Below, piece by piece: positions 53,485-63,816 of a stretch of 64,000 nucleotides of DNA. The notes under the pieces are model-generated. The model saw nothing but the letters and a program-made list of their open reading frames with translations. It made no database searches and was not told where the DNA came from. Origin of the DNA: a bacterium (lineage in GTDB: Bacteria > Electryoneota > RPQS01); NCBI GenBank assembly GCA_023382385.1, contig JAHDVH010000001.1:801611-865610 (forward strand), written 5' to 3'. The translations under genes and the position numbers were made by a program. How positions within the stretch are numbered: the first letter of the stretch is position 1; every line of letters starts with the position of its first letter.

Positions 53485-54054
53485 CTATCGTTTTCCCAAC
53501 ATGGAAGCGTTTGTTTCGACCAGTCGCACTCGCGGCGGTTCAGCCCCGCGACCAGAGACCTCAAGCGTGTAGCCTTTCCCTAACGGGCAAGTGGTATTGG
53601 ACATTAAAGGTCCGAAACGGATCGGCGGATCACTCCAACCTCTATGCGTGGCAAACGCGACGGCAACAGACGGCCCTACTTCAGTTCCCGGGCAACCCGT
53701 TCGGGAAGCCAGAACCAGAAAGGAATCCGCCCCGCTGGGCGCCACGAAAACATGTCTGCTTTCCCAATTCACAATCAGGGACTCCGTTGAATTACCGGGA
53801 GCCGCGATGGATGCCTGACGCACTTTGACGGGCACCTTGGACGTTGCCGCGAGATAGTGAAGCATGGTTTCTCCGCTACCGACATCAATCACAATGCGCT
53901 GGCCCGGGGTCGCAACATGCTCGAGCACAGCGTCCTGCCCGGCATACTTGTTGACCTGCACCAGATTGAAATTAATCTGAGTCGAACTACCCTCCTGTGC
54001 GGAAGCAAGAGAACAAAGCAGCAAGAGAATCAGGAGCGGATACATGGTATTCAT
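53485..54054 (-). CDS. Secreted hypothetical protein
   Basis: A 189-aa protein with a clean signal peptide (LLILLLLCSLASAQ, cleaved about residue 19), then a beta-rich mature region. Two cysteines (GCPGTEV, TTCPLG) could form one disulphide. Overall pattern resembles small periplasmic beta-sandwich proteins. No family was recognised. It lies alone on the minus strand, after ftsH. Confidence 0.7.
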   Translation of the reverse strand: MNTMYPLLILLLLCSLASAQEGSSTQINFNLVQVNKYAGQDAVLEHVATPGQRIVIDVGSGETMLHYLAATSKVPVKVRQASIAAPGNSTESLIVNWESRHVFVAPSGADSFLVLASRTGCPGTEVGPSVAVAFATHRGWSDPPIRFGPLMSNTTCPLGKGYTLEVSGRGAEPPRVRLVETNASMLGKR

Positions 54055-54089
54055 CCTAAGCTTGTGTATTCATGCTATGGGCAAGCAAT

Positions 54090-54111
54090 GTGCCCGACAA
54101 TTGCCGGGCAC
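54090..54111. repeat. Inverted repeat downstream of ftsH
   Basis: GTGCCCG / CGGGCAC with an 8-base spacer, near an A/T-homopolymer run (54120-54126). No T-run directly follows the stem in the minus direction, so termination of ftsH is not clear. It may instead sit in the leader of the 53485 gene. Confidence 0.4.
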
Positions 54112-54217
54112 AGAGCCCACAAAAAAAGCGGGGCAATGGCAGAGTTGGGTCATTTCCACCATGTAAACTGCAAGGCAGATGCAATCGCGTCGTAGCAAGT
54201 TGCAAGGGTGGTTGACC

Positions 54218-56203
54218 TCAACCGGCCCGATCGAGGTTCTGGCCGACGTTGTCAGGGTCATCTTCGCTCGGCGCTTGCTCTGATGACTCGTGTTCATTTT
54301 CGACCGGCGCAGACTCGGTCATATGCTTGGAGTAATCCGTGATGCGGTCCTTACCGAGGAATTCGGCCAACGCGTCACCTTCCAGAATTTCGACTTTGAG
54401 AAGCGCCGCCGTCATGTTTTTCAAAACGTCGAGATGAGCATCGAGCAGACTCTTGGCTTCTGCGTAACACGCGTCAATAATCTCGCGCACTTCCTGATCG
54501 ATTGCTTCGGCGGTCTTTTCTCCGTAGTAATCATCCGCAACCTGAAACGGATTGTCGCGAGGAGTATGCCCACGACGGCGATATACGACCTGTCCGAGCT
54601 TTTCAGACATTCCGTAATCCATCACCATCGCGCGCGCCATGGCCGTTACCTGTTGCAGGTCGCTGTAGGCTCCTGAAGAAATTTCCCCGTAGATCAGCTC
54701 TTCCGCCGCACGGCCACCCAGCGCGACCTTTATCTTGTCAACAATCTGCTGCTTGGTGATCAGGTATTGCTCCTCGGATGGCAGGTAGAGCGTATGCCCG
54801 AGCGTCGCGGTTCCACGCGGAATGATGGATACGCGGTGAATCGGGTCGGTATTGGGAAGTTTCGCTCCGACCAAAGCGTGACCGCACTCGTGGTAGGCGA
54901 TCTTTTCTTTCGTTTCGGGTGTGAGCACACGACTGCGGCGTTCCATTCCGGTCATCTCGCGATCCACAGCTTCTTCAAGTTCCCGCATGCCGATTTCTTT
55001 CATGCCCCGGCGCGCGGCGAGCAAAGCGGCTTCGTTGATCGCATTGGCCAGATCGGCTCCGGCGAAACCGGGAGTTCGCGCAGCAATGACGCGCAGATTA
55101 ACTTCCTTGGAGACTTTCTTCCCGCGACAATGCACGCGGAGAATTGCTTCCCGGCCATCGATGTTCGGCGGATCCACGACCACCTGCCGATCAAATCTAC
55201 CGGGCCGCATTAGAGCCATGTCGAGAATTTCCGGACGGTTGGTCGCGGCCATGATGATGACGCCTTTGGAACTTTCAAATCCGTCCATCTCGACCAGCAA
55301 CGCATTCAGCGTCTGCTCGCGTTCATCGTGGCTCGCCCAAGGGCTTGCCCCGCGTGCCTTACCCAACGCATCGAGCTCGTCAATGAATACGATGCACGGA
55401 GCCTTGGCCTGCGCCTGACTGAACAAGTCGCGCACTCGGGCAGCGCCGACACCAACAAACATTTCGACGAAGTCCGAACCTGAGATAGAGAAGAACGGCA
55501 CATTGGCTTCCCCTGCGACCGCTTTTGCAAGCAGAGTCTTGCCCGTTCCCGGAGGCCCGACCAGTATCACGCCTTTCGGAATCTGCGCACCGAGCGCGCG
55601 GAATTTCGCAGGATGCTTCAGGAAGTCCACGACCTCCTTGAGTTCCTCGACTGCTTCGTCAATTCCCGCGACATCCTTGAAGTTGACTTTAGTCGCGCTT
55701 TCGACGTAAACTTTTGCGCGCGATTTTCCGAAGGACATCAGGCCGCCTGTCCCGCCGCCGCCCATTCTGCGAATCAAGAAGCTCCACAGCAGGATGATGA
55801 TTCCAAGCGGCAGCACCCACGCGAAGAAGAAGCCCTTCAGCCAGTCGGAGTCGAAGCGTCCCTCGAACTCGATCCCTTTCTCCTCGAGCTGCTTCACCAG
55901 CTCACTGTCATCCACGCGCACAGCCTCAAACGGCATGAGCACGCGAACGCCCGCGCTATCCAGCATAGCTTCGCCACGAATGTTCTCCTGCGTGATAACT
56001 ACCCGCTTTACGCGGTCTTCGTTCAGCAGCTCCTTAAAGCGTGAATACGAGAGTTTTTCGTACTGTTGCCCGCCCATATATGCCTGCGCGATAAACAGCG
56101 CAAGCAGCACGGCCACGAGATACCACAGCGAGAAGTTAAACTTCCGCTGCTGAGCGCTTGTGGACTTCTTCGAAGCGTTATCTTTGTTCTGCGTTTCGTT
56201 CAA
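54218..56203 (-). CDS. ftsH: ATP-dependent zinc metalloprotease FtsH
   Basis: A 661-aa membrane AAA protease starting at TTG 56203. Two N-terminal membrane segments flank a small periplasmic domain. AAA module: Walker A GPPGTGKT, Walker [12 protein letters not shown], and second region of homology [20 protein letters not shown]. Zinc-protease motif HECGH near residue 433. It degrades membrane and regulatory proteins. Its stop is followed by a 163-base gap. Confidence 0.97.
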   Translation of the reverse strand: MNETQNKDNASKKSTSAQQRKFNFSLWYLVAVLLALFIAQAYMGGQQYEKLSYSRFKELLNEDRVKRVVITQENIRGEAMLDSAGVRVLMPFEAVRVDDSELVKQLEEKGIEFEGRFDSDWLKGFFFAWVLPLGIIILLWSFLIRRMGGGGTGGLMSFGKSRAKVYVESATKVNFKDVAGIDEAVEELKEVVDFLKHPAKFRALGAQIPKGVILVGPPGTGKTLLAKAVAGEANVPFFSISGSDFVEMFVGVGAARVRDLFSQAQAKAPCIVFIDELDALGKARGASPWASHDEREQTLNALLVEMDGFESSKGVIIMAATNRPEILDMALMRPGRFDRQVVVDPPNIDGREAILRVHCRGKKVSKEVNLRVIAARTPGFAGADLANAINEAALLAARRGMKEIGMRELEEAVDREMTGMERRSRVLTPETKEKIAYHECGHALVGAKLPNTDPIHRVSIIPRGTATLGHTLYLPSEEQYLITKQQIVDKIKVALGGRAAEELIYGEISSGAYSDLQQVTAMARAMVMDYGMSEKLGQVVYRRRGHTPRDNPFQVADDYYGEKTAEAIDQEVREIIDACYAEAKSLLDAHLDVLKNMTAALLKVEILEGDALAEFLGKDRITDYSKHMTESAPVENEHESSEQAPSEDDPDNVGQNLDRAG

Positions 56204-56204
56204 A

Positions 56205-56783
56205 TCAGTAATCTACCCCGCGTTGCGCGAGGATCCCCCGCTGGTAAGCATGTTTGATTTCAGTCATCTCAGTCACCGTATCTCCGCGATCAATAATCTC
56301 CTGCGGTGCTCCGCGCCCCGTGAGGATCAACGTCGTGTGCTTCGGCCGCGCATCGAGCACCCGATGGATATCTTTAACAGACAATAACTCAAGCATCACC
56401 GCCACAAAGATTTCATCGAGCAACACAAGTTGATAGTCGCCGCTTGCGAGCCGCTCGATGGAAAATTCGAGAGCTTCCTGCGCGGCTTTCACATGTTGGT
56501 CGCGGGGCAAGTTATCATCAACAATCCCGACAAACCCCTTGCCCATGCGATGAAACTCGACCTCAGGCTCCAGCCGGCGGATGGATTTCATTTCTCCATA
56601 GGTCCAACTGCCTTTAATGAACTGCACAATGAGCACGCGATGTCCATAGCCCACGGCACGCAGCACGGTCCCCAGTGCGGCAGTAGTCTTACCCTTGCCG
56701 TTGCCTGTGTTAATGAGCACCAATCCCGCCGGCGCGTCGCGCTCAGAGGAGGATGTGGAGTCTGCAGCGTCAGTATCTGTCAC
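56205..56783 (-). CDS. cobO: Corrinoid adenosyltransferase (CobA/CobO type)
   Basis: A 192-aa enzyme that adenosylates cobalamin/cobinamide. P-loop variant NTGNGKGKTTAALG near residue 25, then RVLIVQFIKGSWTYGE and LVLLDEIFVAVMLELL, then LTGRGAP and DTVTEMTEIKHAYQRGI AQRGVDY, all typical. It starts at GTG 56783, 14 bases after proS. This implies adenosylcobalamin use, although no other cobalamin gene is in the window. Confidence 0.94.
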   Translation of the reverse strand: MTDTDAADSTSSSERDAPAGLVLINTGNGKGKTTAALGTVLRAVGYGHRVLIVQFIKGSWTYGEMKSIRRLEPEVEFHRMGKGFVGIVDDNLPRDQHVKAAQEALEFSIERLASGDYQLVLLDEIFVAVMLELLSVKDIHRVLDARPKHTTLILTGRGAPQEIIDRGDTVTEMTEIKHAYQRGILAQRGVDY

Positions 56784-56797
56784 TTAACGGCCCAGCC

Positions 56798-58267
56798 TTA
56801 ATATGCCTTTGCGAATATTACCCGCTGCGATGAGGGCTTCCCCGTCAGCATGCAAGTCCCTGATTCCTTCTCGCCTTCCATTGGAATGACGCGCAACGTG
56901 GCCTTGGTTTCCTCCTGCACACGCTTTTCGTCGGCAGTATCACCTGCCCAATGCACAAGGGCAAATCCACCGTCTGCCTTGATAAATTCCTTAAACTCGG
57001 CGTAGGACTCTATCCTGCACGTATTCTCGACCATCCGTCTCCGCGCACTTTCAAAGAGATCGTTTTGCATACGATCGAGCAGCCTTGGAATTTCGTGAGC
57101 GACACCGGAAAGCGGGTAGGTGTTCTTCTCACGGTTGTGCCGCAGCGTGACCACGCAATTACCTTCGGCCAGATCGCGAGGACCGATCTCCACCCGAACG
57201 GGGTAGCCGTAAAGCTCTGCCTCTGCAAACTTGAAGCCGGGCGTTACATTTTCACGATCATCGACACGCACACCTGTGCCATTGGCTTTCAGCTCTTGAA
57301 CAAGCTTATCCACTGCGGGCATTACCTGCGCGCGTTCCTCGGATTTTTTCGAGATTGGCACGACAATCACCGGCCATTGTGCCAATCTTGGAGGAATCAC
57401 TACTCCGTCATCATCGCTGTGAGTCATGATGATGGCGCCAATCAAGCGGGTTGAGACGCCCCACGACGTGGCCCAGACGTAGTCAAGCGAATTGTGGTCC
57501 GTCTGGAATTGCACGTCAAACGCTTTGGCGAAGTTCTGCCCCAGAAAATGCGACGTTCCCGCCTGCAGAGCCTTCCTGTCCTGCATCATGGCTTCGATGC
57601 AATAGGTATCCACCGCACCGGGGAACTTCTGGCCTTCACTCTTCAGTCCGTGAATCACGGGCATCGCCATGTAGTTCTCGGCGAAGTCACGATAAACGCC
57701 CAACATCTTGATGGTCTCCGCGACGGCTTCTTCAGCGGTCGCGTGCGCCGTGTGCCCTTCCTGCCAAAGAAACTCGGCAGTCCGTAAGAACAACCTCGTG
57801 CGCATTTCCCAGCGATAGACGTTCGCCCACTGATTGATGAGAATCGGAAGATCGCGATAGCTTTGGATCCAGTTCTTATACATCGCCCAGATCACCGTTT
57901 CCGACGTGGGACGCAGAACGTAGTTCTCTTCGAGCTTGCCTTTTGGCTTCAGCTTCTTACCACTCTCGTCCGGCTCAAGACCGGAGTGAGTGACAACTGC
58001 GCATTCCATCGCGAAGCCTTCGACGTGCTGAGCTTCCTTTTCGAGGAAGCTCTGCGGAATAAGCATCGGGAAGTAGGCGTTGACGTGCCCCGTATCCTTA
58101 AACATTTTGTCAAGCTGCCGCTGCACCGACTCCCAGATGGAGTAACCGTTGGGACGAATGACCATGCAGCCTTTGACGGGTGAGTGATCAGCGAGTTTAG
58201 CCTCGCGCACGATATCCACATACCACTGGGAATAGTCTTTGGAGCGCGGGGTGATGTTCTTAGCCAT
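56798..58267 (-). CDS. proS: Prolyl-tRNA synthetase, short archaeal/eukaryote-like type
   Basis: A 489-aa class II synthetase, far shorter than the about 570-aa bacterial type with its editing insert. Class II motifs are visible in [33 protein letters not shown] and the WAT-containing stretch near residue 275. The anticodon-binding domain and the C-terminal zinc-binding-like extension complete it. The archaeal-type ProRS is common in several non-proteobacterial lineages. Confidence 0.95.
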   Translation of the reverse strand: MAKNITPRSKDYSQWYVDIVREAKLADHSPVKGCMVIRPNGYSIWESVQRQLDKMFKDTGHVNAYFPMLIPQSFLEKEAQHVEGFAMECAVVTHSGLEPDESGKKLKPKGKLEENYVLRPTSETVIWAMYKNWIQSYRDLPILINQWANVYRWEMRTRLFLRTAEFLWQEGHTAHATAEEAVAETIKMLGVYRDFAENYMAMPVIHGLKSEGQKFPGAVDTYCIEAMMQDRKALQAGTSHFLGQNFAKAFDVQFQTDHNSLDYVWATSWGVSTRLIGAIIMTHSDDDGVVIPPRLAQWPVIVVPISKKSEERAQVMPAVDKLVQELKANGTGVRVDDRENVTPGFKFAEAELYGYPVRVEIGPRDLAEGNCVVTLRHNREKNTYPLSGVAHEIPRLLDRMQNDLFESARRRMVENTCRIESYAEFKEFIKADGGFALVHWAGDTADEKRVQEETKATLRVIPMEGEKESGTCMLTGKPSSQRVIFAKAY

Positions 58268-58298
58268 TAAGATTCGTAAAGTTCGTTATGTGGTCTGT

Positions 58299-58685
58299 CT
58301 ATTTCGCGGCGGCAATCAAGTCACCCGCAAGTTCAATGGACTCTTCCTCGAGCGGGGAGATCAATGAGTCGCGCTGCGCCTGACTTAGAACCGTGCTGTT
58401 GCGCAGGTTCTTTTTCAAACTCATCAGCTCACCTTTGCGGCGGTTAATGAGACTTGTGATTTCTTTGCGTTCGACCATGGGCAGAGCGTGCAGGGAATCC
58501 AGCTTCCGGCGAAGTTCCGCACGCTTCATTTGCTGTTCGGCAAGAAAACTCTCTGTCACAAATGCAGCAGGGTCGCTCACCTGCCGTTCGGGTTGCGGCT
58601 TGGCCTGAGTTTGCGGGGCATCACTCTTTCCGCAACCCAGTGCGAACAGTATTCCGACCAGTAACGGTATCGCCCATTTGTGCAT
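58299..58685 (-). CDS. Small lipoprotein, helical
   Basis: A 128-aa protein with lipobox LFALGC (about residues 13-18), a short Pro/Gln linker and two charged helices (KRAELRRKLDSLHAL, LINRRKGELMSLKKNLRN). Probably lipid-anchored in the envelope, with a coiled-coil periplasmic part. No family recognised. It lies between proS and another envelope gene. Confidence 0.75.
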   Translation of the reverse strand: MHKWAIPLLVGILFALGCGKSDAPQTQAKPQPERQVSDPAAFVTESFLAEQQMKRAELRRKLDSLHALPMVERKEITSLINRRKGELMSLKKNLRNSTVLSQAQRDSLISPLEEESIELAGDLIAAAK

Positions 58686-58688
58686 ACG

Positions 58689-59108
58689 TCAGTCCTGTGT
58701 GGCCGCGACCGTGACAAGAGCGGCAGTAGAGACAATCGCTCCGGCGATGTAGAAGCCTTTATGCGCATTCTTCCAGCCGGCGCGGTAGCCGTTCTTGAAC
58801 CCGCTGTTGAACTCTTCCTCGGCTTGAATCGGCGGTTTAGCGGGACGGCGCGGATTAACCACCCACGGCAACCACATGAACGGCACGTTTCCAATGACGC
58901 CGAGACCGAACCACCCAAGTTTGCCAGCCTTCTGATCGCCGACTTTGGCACCTTCGTTCCAACCCTGCTCATAGAGCGGCATCACCCGCTGAGGAGCATT
59001 CTGCATGTCTATTTGGCCGATCTGGTCAAGAGCGACGCCTGTGCCGAACTCGCCGGCCACGGCAAGCGAAGCGACACTGAGCATCAAAAGTGTGAAAAGA
59101 AATCTCAT
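58689..59108 (-). CDS. Secreted or membrane hypothetical protein with glycine-rich C-terminus
   Basis: About 139 aa from ATG 59108; longer in-frame starts would overlap lpdA. Signal peptide (FTLLMLSVASLAVA) and a second hydrophobic stretch (GFYIAGAIVSTAALVTVAA) at the end, with WLPWVVNPRRPAKPP between. The internal pattern EGWNEGAKVGDQKAGKLGWFGLG and FNSGFKNGYRAGWKN looks like Gly-rich YMGG-type repeats. No family recognised. Confidence 0.7.
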   Translation of the reverse strand: MRFLFTLLMLSVASLAVAGEFGTGVALDQIGQIDMQNAPQRVMPLYEQGWNEGAKVGDQKAGKLGWFGLGVIGNVPFMWLPWVVNPRRPAKPPIQAEEEFNSGFKNGYRAGWKNAHKGFYIAGAIVSTAALVTVAATQD

Positions 59109-59119
59109 CGCAGACACCT

Positions 59120-60523
59120 CTACATGTGAATTGCGCGGCCGTCGGCCGCGAGAGCCGCTTCCATCACGGCTTCGGTCAATGTCGGATGTGCATGCACGAC
59201 TTCGTACAACGCCTCCGGCGTGCATTCGAGCGCACGCGCGAGCGCGAGTTCGGCAATCATCTCCGTTGCTTCAGAACCCACGATATGCGCTCCCAACAAT
59301 TGACCGTAGTTGCGTTCGAAAATTAGTTTTACCTGACCTTCTGTGTGTCCAATCGCACGAGCCTTGCCGGACGCACTGAAGGGAAACCTGCCGACTTTGT
59401 AATCGAGATTCAGCTCTTTGCACTTTTCCTCGGTAAATCCTACGCTTGCAACTTGGGGCTGGCAGTAAGTGCAGCTTGGGTTGTTCGAGTAATCAATGGG
59501 CTGGGGATGCTTACCGGCGATGGCGTCGACGCAACAGATGCCTTCATGCGAAGCGGTATGAGCAAGCTGCGGAGCTCCGATGACGTCACCGATCGCGTAA
59601 TAACCGGGCTGATTTGTGCGAAAGAACGGATCGACTTTGATGAATCCGCGTTCGAGTGCGACACCGGTTTTTTCGAATCCCCAACCATCTACGTTCGCCG
59701 CGAACCCAATCGCGACCAAACAGTGATCAGCGGTCAATATCTTGCTTTGACCTTCGATCGAGACATTCACACCGCCGTTAGTCGCTTCGATGCTCTTGAC
59801 CTTCGTGGAGGTCATGAGATTCATGCCCATCTTCTTGAAGGAGCCTTCGACAATTTTACTCGATTCACCGTCCTCAAGAGGCAGGATACGCGGCTGCAGC
59901 TCAATGAGCGTCACTTCCGTCCCCAGTGCGCGATAAAAATACGCAAACTCACACCCGATGGCCCCCGCGCCTACGATGATCAGCGACTTCGGCTGTTGAT
60001 CGAGCGACATCGCTTCCATGTAGGTGATGATCCGCTTGTAGTCCACAGTGACGCCCGGCATCTTGCGGTTCACGCTGCCCGTGGCGATGATCATGTGTTT
60101 GCCGCGAATCTTCTCAAAGACCTTAGTTGGCTCTTTGCGCTCGAAGACTTCGATTTCGTGATCGCCCGAAATGCGGAATCGCCCAACCGGACGGTGAATC
60201 TTGCTGCGTTTCGTAAGGAACTCCACGCCGGACGAATTCTTTTCGGAAACCTCCCGTGACCGTTTGATCACTCGGGTCCAGTCAAGCCCATTCACCTTTG
60301 CGTCGATTCCCATTTGGGGAGCGACATGCAGGATGTTCTCATAGAGTTCCGCAGTCTTGAGGAGTGCCTTTGATGGGATACATCCCCAGTTGACGCACAC
60401 TCCGCCGAGCGGTTGCTCATCGACCACACAGGTTTTCAAACCCAATTGCGCGGCGCGCAACGCCGCAACGTAGCCACCCGGCCCGCCACCCAGCACAACA
60501 ATATCAAATTCAGTTGCGTTCAC
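59120..60523 (-). CDS. lpdA: Dihydrolipoamide dehydrogenase (E3)
   Basis: About 467 aa from GTG 60523, close to the family length; a TTG 27 bases upstream is possible. FAD motif VLGGGPGGYVAALRAAQ, redox-active disulphide GGVCVNWGCIP, NAD motif VGAGAIGCEFAYFY, and the C-terminal His-Glu pair in HAHPTLTEAVMEA. It reoxidises lipoamide in 2-oxoacid dehydrogenase or glycine-cleavage complexes; none of those partners is adjacent. Confidence 0.95.
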   Translation of the reverse strand: MNATEFDIVVLGGGPGGYVAALRAAQLGLKTCVVDEQPLGGVCVNWGCIPSKALLKTAELYENILHVAPQMGIDAKVNGLDWTRVIKRSREVSEKNSSGVEFLTKRSKIHRPVGRFRISGDHEIEVFERKEPTKVFEKIRGKHMIIATGSVNRKMPGVTVDYKRIITYMEAMSLDQQPKSLIIVGAGAIGCEFAYFYRALGTEVTLIELQPRILPLEDGESSKIVEGSFKKMGMNLMTSTKVKSIEATNGGVNVSIEGQSKILTADHCLVAIGFAANVDGWGFEKTGVALERGFIKVDPFFRTNQPGYYAIGDVIGAPQLAHTASHEGICCVDAIAGKHPQPIDYSNNPSCTYCQPQVASVGFTEEKCKELNLDYKVGRFPFSASGKARAIGHTEGQVKLIFERNYGQLLGAHIVGSEATEMIAELALARALECTPEALYEVVHAHPTLTEAVMEAALAADGRAIHM

Positions 60524-60578
60524 GATAAACTCTCTCGAAATTTCGGTCAAGTAATTGACGCGAAGTTCATGACTAAAT

Positions 60579-61559
60579 TCAGGCTACTGCCTCTTCAGCA
60601 AGTTTCAAGTTGCCGGCGTGGGCTTCAGCTTCCAGCCACTTCTCGGCGTCAATGGCCGCCATGCAGCCTGAACCGGCCGCGGTGATCGCCTGCCGATAGT
60701 GATGGTCATGCACGTCACCTGCTACGAACAAGCCTTCGATGTCGGTCTCGGATGAATCCGGCACGTGCAGAACGTATCCGTTGTCGTCTGTTTTCAAGAT
60801 ATCACGAATGATCTTCGTATTCGGTTCATGACCAATCGCGACAAAGAAGCCGTCGATGGGCAAGTCACGCAATTCATTCGTCACAACATTGCGAATGCGC
60901 AGACCGTTGACATGCGTCTGCGCGGGATCGGACAGGACATCTTCGATGACCGTATTCCAAATCACTTCGACTTTCGGATTGGTCAGGACGCGATCCTGCA
61001 TGATTTTGGAGCCGCGAAACGCATCGCGCCGGTGAATGAGATAGACTTTCGAGGCGTGGCGGGTCAGATAAGACGCCTCTTCAAGCGCGGTGTCTCCGCC
61101 ACCGACCACCGCGACCACTTTCTCGCGAAAGAAGAAACCGTCACACGTGGCGCAAGCTGAAACTCCGCGTCCTTGCAACTTCTTCTCGTTTTCGAGACCG
61201 AGCCACTTGGCGGAGGCGCCTGACGCGAGTATAACAGCGTGTCCATACAGCGGCTCGCTTGAACCGAGATTCACTTTGAACGGACGCGAGGACACTTCAA
61301 TTGAGGTAGCTTCATCTTCCACGAACGTCGTGTTGAAGCGTGCGGCCTGCGCGCGGAAGCGATCCATCAACTCCGGTCCCAGAATGCCTTCGGGAAACCC
61401 GGGATAATTCTCGACATCGCTGGTAATCATGAGTTGGCCACCGGGCTGGATGCCATCGATGACGACGGGGTTCAGATTGGCGCGCCCGGCATAGATAGCT
61501 GCCGTAAGTCCGGCAGGACCGGAGCCAATAATGATAACATTGTGAACAACGCGGCTCAT
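60579..61559 (-). CDS. trxB: Thioredoxin reductase
   Basis: A 326-aa low-molecular-weight NADPH-thioredoxin reductase. FAD motif IGSGPAGLTAAIYAGRA, active-site CATCDG near residue 140, NADPH motif VVGGGDTALEEASYL, and FVAGDVHDHHYRQAITAAGSGCMAAIDAEKWL. Length is normal. About 165 bases separate it from the aroB-aroQ fusion; nothing specific was recognised in that gap except AT-rich sequence near the trxB start. Confidence 0.96.
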   Translation of the reverse strand: MSRVVHNVIIIGSGPAGLTAAIYAGRANLNPVVIDGIQPGGQLMITSDVENYPGFPEGILGPELMDRFRAQAARFNTTFVEDEATSIEVSSRPFKVNLGSSEPLYGHAVILASGASAKWLGLENEKKLQGRGVSACATCDGFFFREKVVAVVGGGDTALEEASYLTRHASKVYLIHRRDAFRGSKIMQDRVLTNPKVEVIWNTVIEDVLSDPAQTHVNGLRIRNVVTNELRDLPIDGFFVAIGHEPNTKIIRDILKTDDNGYVLHVPDSSETDIEGLFVAGDVHDHHYRQAITAAGSGCMAAIDAEKWLEAEAHAGNLKLAEEAVA

Positions 61560-61724
61560 AGCTAACTAAATTCCTGTATATTAATATCTTAAATGATCGA
61601 GCCGATCAGAAAAGGGCCTTGTGACGCAAGGCACAAACTTCGAGCTTAGATTACGGTGAATACTCAACTTACTGAACTTTTTGGCGAAACTCAAGTGGTC
61701 GGTTGCGTCGTCGGACGTAACCCT

Positions 61725-63320
61725 TTAACGGTTGTGGAGACGGGAGGTTTCCGGCACAAGTTGAGCCACCCGATCGAGCGCCCAGCGATACCCGTGAATG
61801 CCTTCTCCTTTGACGGTCGCGCGGCATAAGTCGCGAATCAACGAATCATGACGGAAGGGTTCCCTTGCCTCAGGATCCGAGATGTGCACTTCAACAGCCG
61901 GGACATTGGCCGCAGCGAGAGCGTCTCGAATTGCCACAGAAGTGTGAGTATAGCCACCCGGATTCAGCACAAAGGCGTCTGCCCAACGGCGTCCCCACTG
62001 CAGAAGGTCGACGAATTCGCCTTCGTGATTACTCTGACGCACCATGACTTCCAAGCCCAATTCCCGAGCGGTATCGCCGCACAGAATCAGCAACTCATCA
62101 TACGTGGCGGTGCCATAAACTGCAGGCTCCCGTAGACCGAGCAAATTCAGATTCGGGCCGTTAATAACGAGCACACGCAGTTTTCGTGGCGACTTGGGAT
62201 TTGCAGGTGTTCCCTGCTTGACAACCTTGCAGAGCCAATTTGCGCATTCGGCAACGACTGCTGAACTGACATCGGAAGAGACAATCGCCCGCCCCGCGTC
62301 TTGCAATAAGATCCAACGCAGGTTCCGCTCCGCCGCCTTCTTGTCCGCCTGCAGCGCACCCAAAAGAGCAGTGGAGTCGCATTCTGCAGCAGGCAAAGGC
62401 AGTTTCGACAGCCATCCAAGAAGTTCATCTGCGCGCTTAGGATGAAGGGTTTCCGTGTAGAGCGACATCCAGACCGTTGCTCTCAAACCATAAAACACCG
62501 CTTCTCCGTGCCGCAGATTTCCATAGCCAGACGCATGTTCCAGCGCGTGGCCGAAGGTGTGTCCGAGATTGAGCAGCATTCGCTGGCCGCTTTCGCGTTC
62601 ATCGCGCTCGACGATGCCAGTCTTAACAGATGCCGCTCTCGTCGCGAAGTCCCGAACTTGCTCAGGTGTCCACAAGAGTGCGTTCGGTCCGGCAAGTTCG
62701 ATTTGCTGCCAAAATTCTCCGCCGGCGATCAGCGCGCTTTTCACGATCTCTGCGGCTCCCGCCAGCAAATCACGTTGCGGCAGAGTGTCTAAAGCAGCGA
62801 GAGGCGCCAGCACGAGCGACGGCTGGTGGAACGCCCCAATCAGGTTCTTGCCCAGCGGATGGTTGATTCCCGTCTTGCCGCCTATCGCAGCGTCCACCAT
62901 TCCCAGCAGCGATGTCGGAACGGCAACCCACGCGATTCCGCGTTGATAGACACTCGCTGCAAACCCTGCGATATCAGTCACGACTCCACCGCCGAGCGCG
63001 ATGATAAGGTCATCCCGGGCAAATCGATTGATCGCAAGAGCGTCCAGAATCTCGTTCAACCGCATGGAGTTCTTCTGCTCTTCACCGGGTGGCAACACAT
63101 GCTGCGAACACTCAAAGCTCCTGCGGGTCAACGCGGAAGTCAATTCGGCAAGGTAGTGCAGAGCGACATGTTCATCGGTTACGATTAGGATTCGCGGACG
63201 TCTCGCGTGGTAAAACGAATCAATCTCGTTCGCAACCCAGGCAAAGCCGGAAGCTGAGAATCGAATGGGCACGGTTCCCGAGGAAGTCTTCAGTTCAAAC
63301 GAGTCCATCAATGGTCTCAA
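61725..63320 (-). CDS. aroB: Fused 3-dehydroquinate synthase and type II 3-dehydroquinase (AroB-AroQ)
   Basis: A single 531-aa frame with two shikimate enzymes. Residues 1 to about 365 are AroB: GGGVVTDIAGFAASVYQRGIAWVAVPTSLLGMVDAAIGGKTG, and metal-binding NLGHTFGHALEH. Residues 380-531 are type II dehydroquinase: VLVINGPNLNLLG, catalytic Tyr in REPAVYG, QSNHEGE, NPGGYTHTSVAIRDAL, EVHISD and GIHGYRWALD. The linker is only about 15 residues. No frameshift is needed for either domain. It overlaps the aroK stop by 26 bases. Confidence 0.93.
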   Translation of the reverse strand: MRPLMDSFELKTSSGTVPIRFSASGFAWVANEIDSFYHARRPRILIVTDEHVALHYLAELTSALTRRSFECSQHVLPPGEEQKNSMRLNEILDALAINRFARDDLIIALGGGVVTDIAGFAASVYQRGIAWVAVPTSLLGMVDAAIGGKTGINHPLGKNLIGAFHQPSLVLAPLAALDTLPQRDLLAGAAEIVKSALIAGGEFWQQIELAGPNALLWTPEQVRDFATRAASVKTGIVERDERESGQRMLLNLGHTFGHALEHASGYGNLRHGEAVFYGLRATVWMSLYTETLHPKRADELLGWLSKLPLPAAECDSTALLGALQADKKAAERNLRWILLQDAGRAIVSSDVSSAVVAECANWLCKVVKQGTPANPKSPRKLRVLVINGPNLNLLGLREPAVYGTATYDELLILCGDTARELGLEVMVRQSNHEGEFVDLLQWGRRWADAFVLNPGGYTHTSVAIRDALAAANVPAVEVHISDPEAREPFRHDSLIRDLCRATVKGEGIHGYRWALDRVAQLVPETSRLHNR

Positions 63321-63816
63321 AGATCATCAGAGCAGTTTGTCGGGGATCCGGGTCATTGACCGGGAAAGTTAAGGGCGCTTCGTCAAACAGGGCCTTGCGG
63401 CGCCCGAGCAGGTCCGCCAGCGTTGCGATTCGCTCGGCAAGCGATTGCCCGTCCGGCAGCAACGGACGCCCGGTCTGATGCAGCGTCCGCGCAGCGATGA
63501 GTTCTATCGGTGCATGTAAATAGACCAGCAAGCCGCTTGCACCGATCACATCGCGGTTCTCTTCGCGTTCCAACGCGCCGCCGCCCAAAGCGATCACACT
63601 GTCGCCACGCGATGCGGCTTGCACGAGGGAGATGTTCTCAAAATCACGGAATCTTTGCTCTCCAAGTTTAAGAAAAATCGCCGGAATCTTCATTCCGGCG
63701 CGTTCTTCTATCAATTGATCCAAGTCGATAAAGGGTTGACCGCGCAACTCGGCAAGCATCGGCCCGATCGTACTCTTGCCCGAACCGGGCAGTCCACACA
63801 AGTAGACTATTGCCAC
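63295..63816 (-). CDS. aroK: Shikimate kinase
   Basis: A 173-aa kinase beginning at GTG 63816, overlapping the aroC stop by 10 bases. P-loop [17 protein letters not shown], the shikimate-binding [20 protein letters not shown], and [10 protein letters not shown]. Length is complete. It phosphorylates shikimate, so with aroB-aroQ and aroC it covers most of the chorismate pathway. Confidence 0.93.
   Translation of the reverse strand: MAIVYLCGLPGSGKSTIGPMLAELRGQPFIDLDQLIEERAGMKIPAIFLKLGEQRFRDFENISLVQAASRGDSVIALGGGALEREENRDVIGASGLLVYLHAPIELIAARTLHQTGRPLLPDGQSLAERIATLADLLGRRKALFDEAPLTFPVNDPDPRQTALMIFETIDGLV

Noticed and set aside
59345-60259. A 304-aa plus-strand open frame
   Set aside because: It is antisense to lpdA, and the lpdA motifs are intact. 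No independent coding evidence exists.
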